DNA of 64,000 nt, taken from assembly GCA_017399685.1 (NCBI GenBank), contig JAFQBM010000028.1:186001-250000 (forward strand). The letters run 5' to 3'. A program made the position numbers and the translations under genes. The notes under the pieces were generated by a model. The model made no database searches. It worked only from the letters and a program-made list of their open reading frames with translations, and was not told the origin of the DNA. This document shows positions 19,111 through 27,419 of this stretch, in pieces. Every line of letters begins with the position of its first letter. Position 1 is the stretch's first letter. This DNA comes from Lachnospiraceae bacterium. GTDB taxonomy: Bacteria; Bacillota; Clostridia; Lachnospirales; Lachnospiraceae.

Positions 19111-19140
19111 TTTTCCACACAGCCTTTCAAATGAAACTGT

Positions 19141-19767
19141 TTACTCCAAACATTCCATTTTGCTAACAGAAACTTCGTAAGCAACTTTGCTTACAAAAGT
19201 ATCTTCTCCTACTTTCTTTTGATATTCTCTGCTTTGTATTCTTCCGTATACCGCAACATGTTCTCCTACCTGAAGTTTTCCTGCAAATCTTGCATTTCTT
19301 CCCCAGCAGATACACGGAATATAGTCTGACTTTCCATATGCCCTGTTTACCGCTAACAATACATCTGCTATTTCTCTTCCCAACGGTGTCATTCGATATA
19401 CCGGTTCCTTACAGACATATCCGTCCAGGTAAATATGGTTTGGTTTTCCTATCACTTCATCGTCGTCCAGTATGCGTACTTCACGCACAAATAAAGATAA
19501 TATTAGTTTATTATGTCCATTTTCGTGTTTATTATATGACCTAAATTGCCCTTTTGCTTCAATTTTTTTGCCAACGATACTTTTCGAAACATCAATAAGA
19601 CGGTCTGAAACCATGTAAGGTATTACATCACTTGCATCGCTAAGACGTTTTACCAACACCTCAACCACATAGAATCCTTCTCCAAATACTTCATGGCTAA
19701 AAACAAAATCCGAAATCACCTCTCCGGCAATCATCGCTTGGTTGTTACAAAAAATCTTATCAGTCAT
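19141..19767 (-). CDS. SSB-like protein with two OB folds
   Basis: 208 residues. The C-terminal half (about 110-205) has the single-stranded DNA-binding protein pattern: LDGYVCKEPVYRMTPLGREI, ADVLLAVNR, then the CICWGRNARFAGKLQVGEHV strand region and GRIQSREYQKK. The N-terminal half repeats a similar beta-rich layout (AMIAGEVISDF...EVLVKRLSD...GKKIEAKGQFRSY). It lacks the acidic DDDIPF-type tail of housekeeping SSB. It is likely an accessory or PriB-like ssDNA-binding protein. Start ATG follows AAGGGAG. Confidence 0.75.
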   Translation of the reverse strand: MTDKIFCNNQAMIAGEVISDFVFSHEVFGEGFYVVEVLVKRLSDASDVIPYMVSDRLIDVSKSIVGKKIEAKGQFRSYNKHENGHNKLILSLFVREVRILDDDEVIGKPNHIYLDGYVCKEPVYRMTPLGREIADVLLAVNRAYGKSDYIPCICWGRNARFAGKLQVGEHVAVYGRIQSREYQKKVGEDTFVSKVAYEVSVSKMECLE

Positions 19768-19866
19768 TTTTTTCTCCCTTCTATATGTACAGTATTTCTA
19801 ACACATTTTGTGTAATACTATAAATATGCACACATTTCCAAGAATAGACCTATGAATCCTCGATGA

Positions 19867-19888
19867 TTCACGACATATCTTGCACCCC
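19867..19888 (+). repeat. 3'-UTR repeat motif, copy 2
   Basis: TTCACGACATATCTTGCACCCC on the plus strand. In the sense of the upstream minus-strand gene (stop at 19903) it begins about 15 nt after the stop codon. Flanking GATTCA and TGAATC form a short stem around it. Confidence 0.5.
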
Positions 19889-19902
19889 ATGAATCATTTT
19901 GG

Positions 19903-20340
19903 CTAATTTGCACTTCTTTTTTCTATATAATGAAAAAAATCTTCAGCAAATTCTTTTTTTCCTATCATGCTGACAGCATATGGTGTGTGATTCACCTTAA
20001 ATGTAATCACATCTATCTGCATTGTTTCATCCGGATGTATGAGATTCAAATCCTCAATTTCGTCATAAGAATAAGTAAATGTTCCTTTTTTATTCTGAAT
20101 AATGATTTTATCTTCCTGTAGTTCATACCTCATATTATATGCAGATACTCTCATACTTTCTTTTATAAGATAAAATCCAAACCCTAATCCACCAGCAACA
20201 AAAACTGTGGATAAAATTACATGATTATTATTTCCCATCATCATACTGATGAGCCGGAACAATGCAAAACCAAAAAATAATACTCCAACCATTCTAAATG
20301 CAATTCGGTTTTGTTTCCTCTTTTTTTGTTCGTATACCAC
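19903..20340 (-). CDS. Two-helix membrane protein with PH-like cytoplasmic domain, unknown
   Basis: 145 residues. A basic N-terminus (VYEQKKRKQNR) is followed by two membrane helices (MVGVLFFGFALFRLISMMM and VILSTVFVAGGLGFGFYLI), then about 80 residues of beta-rich sequence (YELQEDKIIIQNKKGTFTYS ... IDVITFKV). Small bacterial PH-domain membrane proteins look like this. No function is assigned. I chose the GTG at 20340 because GGAGGTGA lies seven bases before it; an upstream ATG at 20376 has no such site. Confidence 0.7.
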   Translation of the reverse strand: MVYEQKKRKQNRIAFRMVGVLFFGFALFRLISMMMGNNNHVILSTVFVAGGLGFGFYLIKESMRVSAYNMRYELQEDKIIIQNKKGTFTYSYDEIEDLNLIHPDETMQIDVITFKVNHTPYAVSMIGKKEFAEDFFHYIEKRSAN

Positions 20341-20422
20341 TGCTTCACCTCCATCACTCTCATAAGAATATATCACTTTTAAAAATAATCTGCAAGAAAA
20401 TATTATTATTTTCAGTTTTTCC

Positions 20423-20451
20423 TTGTCTGCTCACTTTTCTTGTGTTAGAAT
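20423..20451 (+). promoter_or_regulatory. Promoter of typA-luxS
   Basis: TTGTCT at 20423-20428, 17-bp spacer, TAGAAT at 20446-20451, about 50 bp before the typA ATG. Confidence 0.65.
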
Positions 20452-20503
20452 GTTATGCGTTGTAATAATAGGAAACGTAAATATAAGAAAGAAGGATAAA
20501 ACA

Positions 20504-22336
20504 ATGATAAGAGAAGATGTAAGAAACATCGCCATTATAGCTCATGTTGATCATGGAAAAACCACACTTGTAGACGTATTATTAAAACAAAGTGGTGTCT
20601 TTCGTTCCAATCAGGAAGTAGCAGAACGTGTTATGGACTCCAACGACATAGAAAAGGAACGTGGAATCACTATTTTATCAAAGAATACAGCTGTTATGTA
20701 CGGAGATACTAAAATTAACATTATTGACACTCCAGGACATGCTGATTTTGGCGGAGAAGTGGAACGTGTTCTTAAAATGGTAAATGGTGTTATCTTAGTA
20801 GTAGATGCTTTTGAAGGTGCTATGCCTCAAACCAAGTTCGTATTAAAAAAAGCATTGGAACTAGATCTTCCAGTTATCGTTTGTGTAAATAAAATCGACC
20901 GTCCGGAAGCCAGACCAGAAGGCGTCATTGATGAAATTTTAGAGCTTTTCATCGACCTGGATGCTTCCGAAGAACAATTAGACTGTCCTTTTATTTTCGC
21001 ATCTGCAAAAGAAGGAATTGCTTCCTTGGATTATAATGAACCAGGAACTGATATGAAACCATTATTTGAGACCATCATTGACTATATTCCAGCTCCAACC
21101 GGAGATAAAAATGCTGCAACCCAAATATTAATCAGTACCATCGATTATAACGAATATGTAGGACGTATCGGTGTAGGTAAGGTAGATAACGGAACCATTA
21201 AGGTAAATCAGGAAGTTGTTATGGTAAACGCTCATGACGAATCTGTGAATAAGAAGGTGAAAATCAGCAAATTATATGAATTTGATGGTTTAAACAAAGT
21301 AGAAGTAACTGAAGCTACTGTCGGCTCTATCGTTGCAATCTCAGGTATTGCAGATATCCATATTGGTGATACTTTATGTTCACCGGAAAACCCTACTCCT
21401 ATCCCATTCCAAAAGATTTCTGAACCTACCATTGCAATGCATTTCATTGTAAATGATAGTCCATTAGCAGGTCAGGAAGGAAAATTTGTTACATCCAGAC
21501 ATTTAAGAGAACGATTATTCCGTGAATTAAATACTGACGTTTCTTTGCGTGTAGAAGAAACAGATACCACAGAATCCTATAAAGTATCCGGTCGTGGAGA
21601 ATTACATTTATCTGTATTAATTGAAAACATGAGAAGAGAAGGTTATGAATTCGCAGTAAGTAAAGCCGAAGTTTTATATAAAACAGATGAAAGCGGCCAG
21701 AAACTGGAACCAATGGAAACTGCTATCATTGATGTGGCAGACGAATTTTCCGGTACTGTAATCAGTATGTTAAACCAAAGAAAAGGCGAATTACAAGGAA
21801 TGTCTACTACAAACGGCGGTTACACCAGATTAGAGTTTTCTATTCCTTCCAGAGGTTTGATTGGATTTAGAGGCGAGTTTTTAACTGCTACTAAGGGAAC
21901 AGGTATCATCAACACCCTATTCGATGGATATGGCCCATTCAAGGGAGAAATTCAATATAGAAAACAAGGTTCTTTAATTGCTTTTGAAAGTGGTGAAACC
22001 ATTACTTACGGACTATTTAATGCACAGGAACGTGGTACATTATTTGTAGGTCCTGGCGAAAAAGTATATGCCGGTATGGTAATCGGACAAAACGGAAAAG
22101 CTGAGGATATCGAAGTGAATGTATGTAAGAGAAAGCAGCTTACCAACACCCGTGCTTCTGGTTCCGATGACGCACTAAAGCTTACTCCTCCAAGAATTTT
22201 AAGCTTGGAACAGGCTCTTGAATTTATTGATACTGACGAACTTTTAGAGATTACGCCGGATAATATCCGTATTCGTAAAAAAATCCTTGACCCTACTTTA
22301 AGAATGCGTGCAAAGAGAAATATGCAAAATTCATAA
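20504..22336 (+). CDS. typA: Ribosome-associated GTPase TypA/BipA
   Basis: Translational GTPase of 610 residues related to EF-G and LepA, involved in 50S assembly and stress or low-temperature growth. G motifs are intact: AHVDHGKTT (G1), GITI (G2), DTPGHADF (G3) and NKID (G4). The EF-G-like domains follow, ending in the BipA-specific C-terminus ([19 protein letters not shown]). The ATG at 20504 follows AAGAAGGA; an upstream ATG in frame at 20423 falls in the promoter. luxS follows 33 bp later and is probably cotranscribed. Confidence 0.96.
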   Translation: MIREDVRNIAIIAHVDHGKTTLVDVLLKQSGVFRSNQEVAERVMDSNDIEKERGITILSKNTAVMYGDTKINIIDTPGHADFGGEVERVLKMVNGVILVVDAFEGAMPQTKFVLKKALELDLPVIVCVNKIDRPEARPEGVIDEILELFIDLDASEEQLDCPFIFASAKEGIASLDYNEPGTDMKPLFETIIDYIPAPTGDKNAATQILISTIDYNEYVGRIGVGKVDNGTIKVNQEVVMVNAHDESVNKKVKISKLYEFDGLNKVEVTEATVGSIVAISGIADIHIGDTLCSPENPTPIPFQKISEPTIAMHFIVNDSPLAGQEGKFVTSRHLRERLFRELNTDVSLRVEETDTTESYKVSGRGELHLSVLIENMRREGYEFAVSKAEVLYKTDESGQKLEPMETAIIDVADEFSGTVISMLNQRKGELQGMSTTNGGYTRLEFSIPSRGLIGFRGEFLTATKGTGIINTLFDGYGPFKGEIQYRKQGSLIAFESGETITYGLFNAQERGTLFVGPGEKVYAGMVIGQNGKAEDIEVNVCKRKQLTNTRASGSDDALKLTPPRILSLEQALEFIDTDELLEITPDNIRIRKKILDPTLRMRAKRNMQNS

Positions 22337-22369
22337 AAACACAAAGTTAAAAAGGAGGATATATCAACC

Positions 22370-22849
22370 ATGGAGAAAATTGCTAGTTTTACTGTAAATC
22401 ATTTAGATTTATTACCTGGAATCTATGTTTCCAGAAAAGATACCATAGGAAAAGAAATTATCACCACCTTTGATTTACGTTTTACCCGTCCGAATCTGGA
22501 GCCTGTATTAAACAATGCAGAAATTCATACCATCGAGCATTTGGCTGCTACTTTTTTAAGAAACGATTCAGAAATCAAAGATAAGGTAATCTATTTTGGA
22601 CCAATGGGATGCCGAACAGGTTTTTACTTTATCTTAGCAGGTGACTATGTTTCTTCTGATATCATAGATATCATGATTCGTACCTTCACTTTTATCAGCG
22701 AGTTCGAAGGCGAAGTACCTGGTGCCACTCCAAGAGACTGTGGTAATTATCTTGACATGAATCTTCCCCTTGCAAAATATATTGCAAAACGATATCTTGA
22801 GGAAACACTTTTAAAACTTACCCCATCAAATTTAAATTATCCTTCATAA
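22370..22849 (+). CDS. luxS: S-ribosylhomocysteine lyase (AI-2 synthase)
   Basis: Cleaves S-ribosylhomocysteine to homocysteine and DPD, the precursor of autoinducer 2; 159 residues, the normal length. Metal ligands His53 and His57 (HTIEH) and Cys124 (GATPRDCGNYLDMN) are present, as is catalytic Cys81 (GPMGCRTG). A strong AAGGAGGATAT site precedes the ATG. It follows typA closely. The partner nucleosidase (mtnN/pfs) is not in the window. Confidence 0.97.
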   Translation: MEKIASFTVNHLDLLPGIYVSRKDTIGKEIITTFDLRFTRPNLEPVLNNAEIHTIEHLAATFLRNDSEIKDKVIYFGPMGCRTGFYFILAGDYVSSDIIDIMIRTFTFISEFEGEVPGATPRDCGNYLDMNLPLAKYIAKRYLEETLLKLTPSNLNYPS

Positions 22850-22931
22850 GTTATATATTATAAGAATACTTTCTTTCGTTTGTGAGATACTAAACAGGTA
22901 ATCTATCACAATATGAAAGGAAGTATTTTTT

Positions 22932-23120
22932 ATGCGTAGTAGTCAGGAAGTTTACAAAGAAGTTGCCCAGGAATGTGATTCATACACAGCCGTAAATGCA
23001 CAAAACGAAAATGCATTTACAAATTCCGCAAAGGAAGTTAGTTGCCTTAGCTGCCAGCATTTCGCTGCAGATGAACACTGCGAATTAGATTTGTACGATA
23101 AAATTGTTGCCAAACTATAA
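22932..23120 (+). CDS. Small CxxC protein, function unknown
   Basis: 62 residues with no signal peptide. A VSCLSCQHFAADEHCELDLYD motif at the C-terminal half contains CxxC-H and a further Cys, a spacing that could bind zinc or an Fe-S cluster. AAAGGAAG lies upstream of the ATG, and two hairpins follow the stop. I believe it is a real gene because of the signals and the ordered cysteine motif. I cannot name it. Confidence 0.7.
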   Translation: MRSSQEVYKEVAQECDSYTAVNAQNENAFTNSAKEVSCLSCQHFAADEHCELDLYDKIVAKL

Positions 23121-23129
23121 TATGATTAT

Positions 23130-23155
23130 CAGGGTCAAAAGGCATTTTGACCCTG
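23130..23155 (+). terminator. Hairpin after the CxxC gene
   Basis: CAGGGTCAAAA / TTTTGACCCTG, an 11-bp perfect stem with a GGCA loop, 10 bp past the stop. The T tract behind it is weak, so it may act with the second hairpin at 23175. Confidence 0.7.
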
Positions 23156-23174
23156 GTACATATTATTTTGCATC

Positions 23175-23206
23175 AAAAAATGAGGGAAACAATTCCCTCA
23201 TTTTTT
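23175..23206. terminator. Bidirectional terminator between converging genes
   Basis: AAAAAATGAGGGAA / TTCCCTCATTTTTT, a 14-bp perfect stem with an ACAA loop. T runs on both strands fit termination of the CxxC gene (plus) and the acidic membrane protein (minus). Confidence 0.92.
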
Positions 23207-23213
23207 AATGTAT

Positions 23214-23807
23214 TTATTGTGTTGCTTCCGAAGCACTTACCTGTTCTGAGACATCTTCAGAAGTTTGTGGTGCATCTGTTATATTTTCTTCTGTTGTAGA
23301 TTCTTCCGTTCTTTGACTTTCTTCTGTTGTGTTTGAAGTTGAGCCTTCTGTTGACAATTCTTCAGAGGAGTTCTCTGAATTCTCTTCTTCACTGTCTGGT
23401 TCTTCTGTTGTAGCAGTAGTATCCTCCGTGGTAGTCAGATTATCATCAATCAGAACATCTTCTTCATCCTCTGTAGATGCAACAGAGGTATCCTTTGCAG
23501 CCTCTCCACCGTTTCCCTTATTTGTATTATATCCCTCGATTCCCTGACTATTATACTTATCTGAAATAGGTCCATCAAAGCCACTATCTTCTTCCTCTAC
23601 GTTTTCAGAATCTTCTTCACCATCTAATTCAGACTCTGTATTAGACGCCAGATTCTCTGTATCAGTTTTGGGAGCTTCCTTACTTTTAAAATTATAATCC
23701 ATAAGAGGAAATACGATAAATATTGCAAGAATAAGCAAATCAACAATAGCCATGGTCATAACCGACAACAATAATTTTTCTTTTTTTAATTTTTTCCAAA
23801 AATCCAT
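23214..23807 (-). CDS. Single-pass membrane protein with acidic Ser/Thr/Glu-rich domain
   Basis: 197 residues. The basic start MDFWKKLKKEKLL and one membrane helix (SVMTMAIVDLLILAIFIVFPLM) are followed by about 155 residues dominated by Glu, Asp, Ser and Thr. This outer part is strongly acidic, disordered in character and contains no cysteine. It may be a cell-wall-spanning or surface stalk; I do not assign a function. It is downstream of pnp by about 70 bp on the same strand and ends at a shared terminator. Confidence 0.7.
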   Translation of the reverse strand: MDFWKKLKKEKLLLSVMTMAIVDLLILAIFIVFPLMDYNFKSKEAPKTDTENLASNTESELDGEEDSENVEEEDSGFDGPISDKYNSQGIEGYNTNKGNGGEAAKDTSVASTEDEEDVLIDDNLTTTEDTTATTEEPDSEEENSENSSEELSTEGSTSNTTEESQRTEESTTEENITDAPQTSEDVSEQVSASEATQ

Positions 23808-23877
23808 CTTTCATTTCCCCATACGATAAAAATCACAAATACTCTGCTTCAAACCATAAATCAATTATATTCTGCAA

Positions 23878-25968
23878 TTATTTGTTCTTAACATCCTTCA
23901 AAGCCAGACTAATCTTTCCGGAACGGTCTACATCTAATACATGAACTACTACTTCGTCTCCTATATTAACAACGTCTTCTACTTTTTCTACTCTTTCTTT
24001 ACAAAGCTTAGAAATATGAATCAAACCGTCTTTGTTTGGTGATAACTCTACAAATGCACCAAACGGCATAATACGAACAACTTTTCCTTCGTAGTCTTTT
24101 CCTGTTTCTATCGGATCAACAATTCCACGAATCATTTTAATTGCTTTTTCTATGCCTTCCTGCTCAACGCAACAAATATCAACACATCCGTCTTCTGAAA
24201 TATCGATTTTAACACCGGTTTCTTCGATAATGGCATTGATAGTTTTTCCTTTTTGTCCAATGATTTCTCCAATTTTTTCAGGATCCACTTTAATCTGCTT
24301 TATCTTTGGAGCATAGGTTCCAACAGATTCTCTTGGCTTATCAATGGCTTTTGCCATAACTTCATCTAAGATATAAGTTCTTGCCTCTTTGGTTCTGGCA
24401 ATAGCCTCTTTGATAATTTCATTGGTTAAACCATGAATTTTAATATCCATCTGAATTGCAGTAATACCTTTGTGGGTACCTGCAACCTTAAAGTCCATAT
24501 CTCCGAAGAAATCTTCCAATCCTTGGATATCTGTTAATACAATATAATCATCATCGGTGTCTCCGGTTACAAGTCCTGCAGAAATACCCGCTACCGGTCT
24601 TTTAATTGGTACACCTGCTGCCATAAGAGACAAAGAAGATGCACAAACACTGGCCTGTGAAGTAGAACCATTGGATTCCATAGTTTCTGAAACGGTACGG
24701 ATTGCATATGGGAATTCTTCTTTCGAAGGAAGAACAGGAACCAAAGCTCTCTCAGCTAATGCACCATGACCGATTTCACGTCTTCCAGGACCTCTTGAAA
24801 CTTTTGTCTCACCAACAGAATATGCCGGGAAATTATAATGATGCATATATCTTTTTTCTGTTTCAGCCACATCCAGACCATCTAGTTTCTGACATTCTGA
24901 CAATGGTGCCAAAGTACATACATTTAAAATCTGAGTCTGTCCTCTTGTAAACATACCTGAACCATGAACTCTAGGTAAAATATCTACTTCTGCCGCCAAA
25001 GGACGAATCTCATTAATAGCTCTTCCATCCGGACGTTTGTGGTCAACTAAAATCATCTTACGAACAGTCTTCTTTTCGTATTGATAAATTGCTTCCCCTA
25101 AAATCGCAAGCCATTCTTCATTCTCAGCAAAAGCTTCTCTTAACTTTTCATCAATTGCCTTAATATTTTCTTCACGAACCTGTTTTTCATCCGTAAATAC
25201 TGCGGCTTCCATTTCTTCCGGAGGTACAATTTCTTTTATAGCTTGGAATAATTCTTCCGGTACAGAACAACTCTCATAAGAATGCTTCTCTTTTCCACAT
25301 TCTGCAACAATTTTTTCAATAAAAGCAATCACCTGTTGATTTACTTCATGAGCCTTAAAGATAGCTTCTAACATTTTATCTTCCGGAATTTCATTAGCTC
25401 CGGCTTCAATCATGATAACTTTCTCTTTGGTAGACGCAACTGTAAGCTGTAAATCAGATACAGCCTTTTGAGCTGCATTTGGATTAAATACAAATTCTCC
25501 GTCTACTAAACCTACCTGAGTAGTAGAAGTCGGTCCATCAAATGGGATATCTGAAATTGCTGTTGCAATGGCAGAACCCAGCATAGCAGTTAATTCCGGC
25601 GCACAATCCGGATCTACAGCCATAACTAAATTATTTAAAGTTACATCATTTCTATAATCCTTTGGAAATAACGGACGCATTGGTCTGTCAATAACACGGG
25701 AAGTTAAAATCGCATTTTCTGATGCTTTTCCTTCTCTTTTATTAAATCCTCCTGGAATCTTTCCTACTGCATATAATTTCTCTTCGTATTCAACGCTTAA
25801 TGGGAAAAAGTCAATTCCCTCTCTTGGCTTGTCTGAAGCAGTCGCTGTAGATAATACCACAGTTTCACCATAATGCATTAAAGCCGCTCCATTTGCCTGT
25901 GCTGCTACTCTTCCAATATCAACACGTAACGTTCTTCCAGCAAGTTCCATTGTAAAACTTTTGTACAT
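23878..25968 (-). CDS. pnp: Polynucleotide phosphorylase
   Basis: 3'-5' phosphorolytic exoribonuclease of 696 residues, part of the RNA degradosome. Two RNase PH domains are present, with RRMIGHG-like GRREIGHGALAERAL near 395 and the catalytic DIQGLEDFFGDMDFKVAG near 485. A KH domain (KIGEIIGQKGKTINAI) and a C-terminal S1 domain (YEGKVVRIMPFGAFVELSPN) follow. Start ATG follows AAGGAGA. rpsO, the usual upstream partner, is not next to it; a CPBP protease gene is there instead. Confidence 0.97.
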   Translation of the reverse strand: MYKSFTMELAGRTLRVDIGRVAAQANGAALMHYGETVVLSTATASDKPREGIDFFPLSVEYEEKLYAVGKIPGGFNKREGKASENAILTSRVIDRPMRPLFPKDYRNDVTLNNLVMAVDPDCAPELTAMLGSAIATAISDIPFDGPTSTTQVGLVDGEFVFNPNAAQKAVSDLQLTVASTKEKVIMIEAGANEIPEDKMLEAIFKAHEVNQQVIAFIEKIVAECGKEKHSYESCSVPEELFQAIKEIVPPEEMEAAVFTDEKQVREENIKAIDEKLREAFAENEEWLAILGEAIYQYEKKTVRKMILVDHKRPDGRAINEIRPLAAEVDILPRVHGSGMFTRGQTQILNVCTLAPLSECQKLDGLDVAETEKRYMHHYNFPAYSVGETKVSRGPGRREIGHGALAERALVPVLPSKEEFPYAIRTVSETMESNGSTSQASVCASSLSLMAAGVPIKRPVAGISAGLVTGDTDDDYIVLTDIQGLEDFFGDMDFKVAGTHKGITAIQMDIKIHGLTNEIIKEAIARTKEARTYILDEVMAKAIDKPRESVGTYAPKIKQIKVDPEKIGEIIGQKGKTINAIIEETGVKIDISEDGCVDICCVEQEGIEKAIKMIRGIVDPIETGKDYEGKVVRIMPFGAFVELSPNKDGLIHISKLCKERVEKVEDVVNIGDEVVVHVLDVDRSGKISLALKDVKNK

Positions 25969-26008
25969 ATCTTATTCTCCTTTTCACCTGCAATTCTCAT
26001 AACTTTTA

Positions 26009-27280
26009 TTATACCATTATCCATTTAGAATTTCTACTATTTTTTTCAAAGACAATGATAACAGCTATCACCAATACAACCGTAACAGCTAAACCACCTT
26101 CTGCTCCGAATGTACCACCATTTATGATATTGGCTTTTTCTTCTCCTAATAATAACAATGGCTCTCCCATATTATTTCCACTTACTTCAAATCCAAATAT
26201 ATTTCCCTGTAAAAAGTTCCAGATAGTATGAATCGCACACGCTCCCGCAATTCCATCATCTGCCATGGCATATAAGGATGCAAAAATACCAAATAAAATA
26301 ATATTGACAATGGCTAGCAGGGTCACACCTGCATTCAACATATGAAAGAAACCAAAAAGAACAGAATTTACTATAACTGCAGTCCAGAATTTTTCCTTTA
26401 CTGACAATCTTGACATCAGATATCCACGAAACATTACTTCTTCATTCATTCCCTGCAAAATAAATCCTCCGAAAAACAACAAGCAGCTTCCAAATGAAAA
26501 CTTTGGATTTATCCCTCCAAATTCAATGCTTCCACTTCCTAAATTTAAAAGTACTACCATTCCAAACAATAAAAATCCAATTCCTAACCCTTTTAAATAT
26601 TTCGAAAGAAAATTTCCAGAAGTAAATCCTAAAGAACGAAAACTTCTTTTTTCTGCAAAACGTGCCCAAAATATAAAGGTCAATGTTGCAAAAACAGTAG
26701 AATACAAAGCAACCAGATAAAAGGACGGAGGCAGCTTACCCATTAATTTCATAGTTTTTTCATAAACAGTATCTGCATAACTTTCTAAGATTTCTGTCAT
26801 AGATTCACCTTCAAAAAGAGAAAGTTCCTCTTTCATACCCTCTGGTACAGTTAAAGTGCCTTGATTTATTTGGTCTAATATTTCTTCCTCAGCATTATCT
26901 TCCCACTGGTCAATTTCACCAGTAGATTCTACATCTGCTTCCAGCCATTCCAAAATAGCTTCCAGCTGTGCCATGGTCTCAGCATCCATTCCAAATGCAC
27001 TATAGTTTTCCCCTTCATAACTTTGTTGATAAGAATCTCCTTCCACTGTACCTTCTATAGTAATGGATGAGGCAGGATTTAAAGAAGATAAATCAATCTC
27101 CTTTATGATAAAAGAAACCAAAGAAATCATCTGCAAAATAGTCGGAATTACATTTCCCACCAAAAACAATAGAAAGAACATAATAACTGCAACAATAGCT
27201 TTCTTACTTCCCCTTGCCTCTTCACTCTCTTCCAGCCATTCTGGAAGTTCCATATCAAACATTTCCTGCATATTGCTCAT
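26009..27280 (-). CDS. CPBP-family intramembrane metalloprotease
   Basis: 423 residues. An N-terminal cytoplasmic acidic stretch, a membrane helix (AIVAVIMFFLLFLVGNVIP) and an extracytoplasmic region of about 120 residues rich in Glu come first. A multi-helix CPBP (Abi) domain follows. Motif 1 is GMNEEVMFRGYLMSRL with the EExxxR signature, motif 2 FGFFHM, and motif 3 IHTIWNF. This is a Rce1-like glutamate protease fold; bacterial members act in peptide maturation, self-immunity or signalling, but no substrate is obvious here. The ATG at 27280 follows GGGGAGGA; a longer frame to 27382 would translate through a hairpin and is not favoured. Confidence 0.85.
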   Translation of the reverse strand: MSNMQEMFDMELPEWLEESEEARGSKKAIVAVIMFFLLFLVGNVIPTILQMISLVSFIIKEIDLSSLNPASSITIEGTVEGDSYQQSYEGENYSAFGMDAETMAQLEAILEWLEADVESTGEIDQWEDNAEEEILDQINQGTLTVPEGMKEELSLFEGESMTEILESYADTVYEKTMKLMGKLPPSFYLVALYSTVFATLTFIFWARFAEKRSFRSLGFTSGNFLSKYLKGLGIGFLLFGMVVLLNLGSGSIEFGGINPKFSFGSCLLFFGGFILQGMNEEVMFRGYLMSRLSVKEKFWTAVIVNSVLFGFFHMLNAGVTLLAIVNIILFGIFASLYAMADDGIAGACAIHTIWNFLQGNIFGFEVSGNNMGEPLLLLGEEKANIINGGTFGAEGGLAVTVVLVIAVIIVFEKNSRNSKWIMV

Positions 27281-27313
27281 TTCATTCCTCCCCTTTTTCA
27301 TGATAGAAAACAA

Positions 27314-27334
27314 CCTTGCAGATATTCTGCAAGG
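27314..27334 (-). terminator. Hairpin between the GGDEF/EAL gene and the CPBP gene
   Basis: CCTTGCAGA / TCTGCAAGG, a 9-bp perfect stem with a three-base loop, followed on the minus strand by TTGTTTTC. It is probably the terminator of the upstream gene; it could also be a leader hairpin of the CPBP gene. Confidence 0.65.
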
Positions 27335-27419
27335 TATGTCCTTATAATCTCTTATGATTCCCTCATTCAGTTTTTGAATCATCTTAGATTATTTATCAAA
27401 TTTAACTAAGTTCAACCCC

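Noticed and set aside
27314-27334. Operator palindrome in front of the CPBP gene
   Set aside because: It is a perfect 9-bp hairpin followed by TTGTTTTC and sits 100 bp past the upstream stop, so a terminator is simpler.
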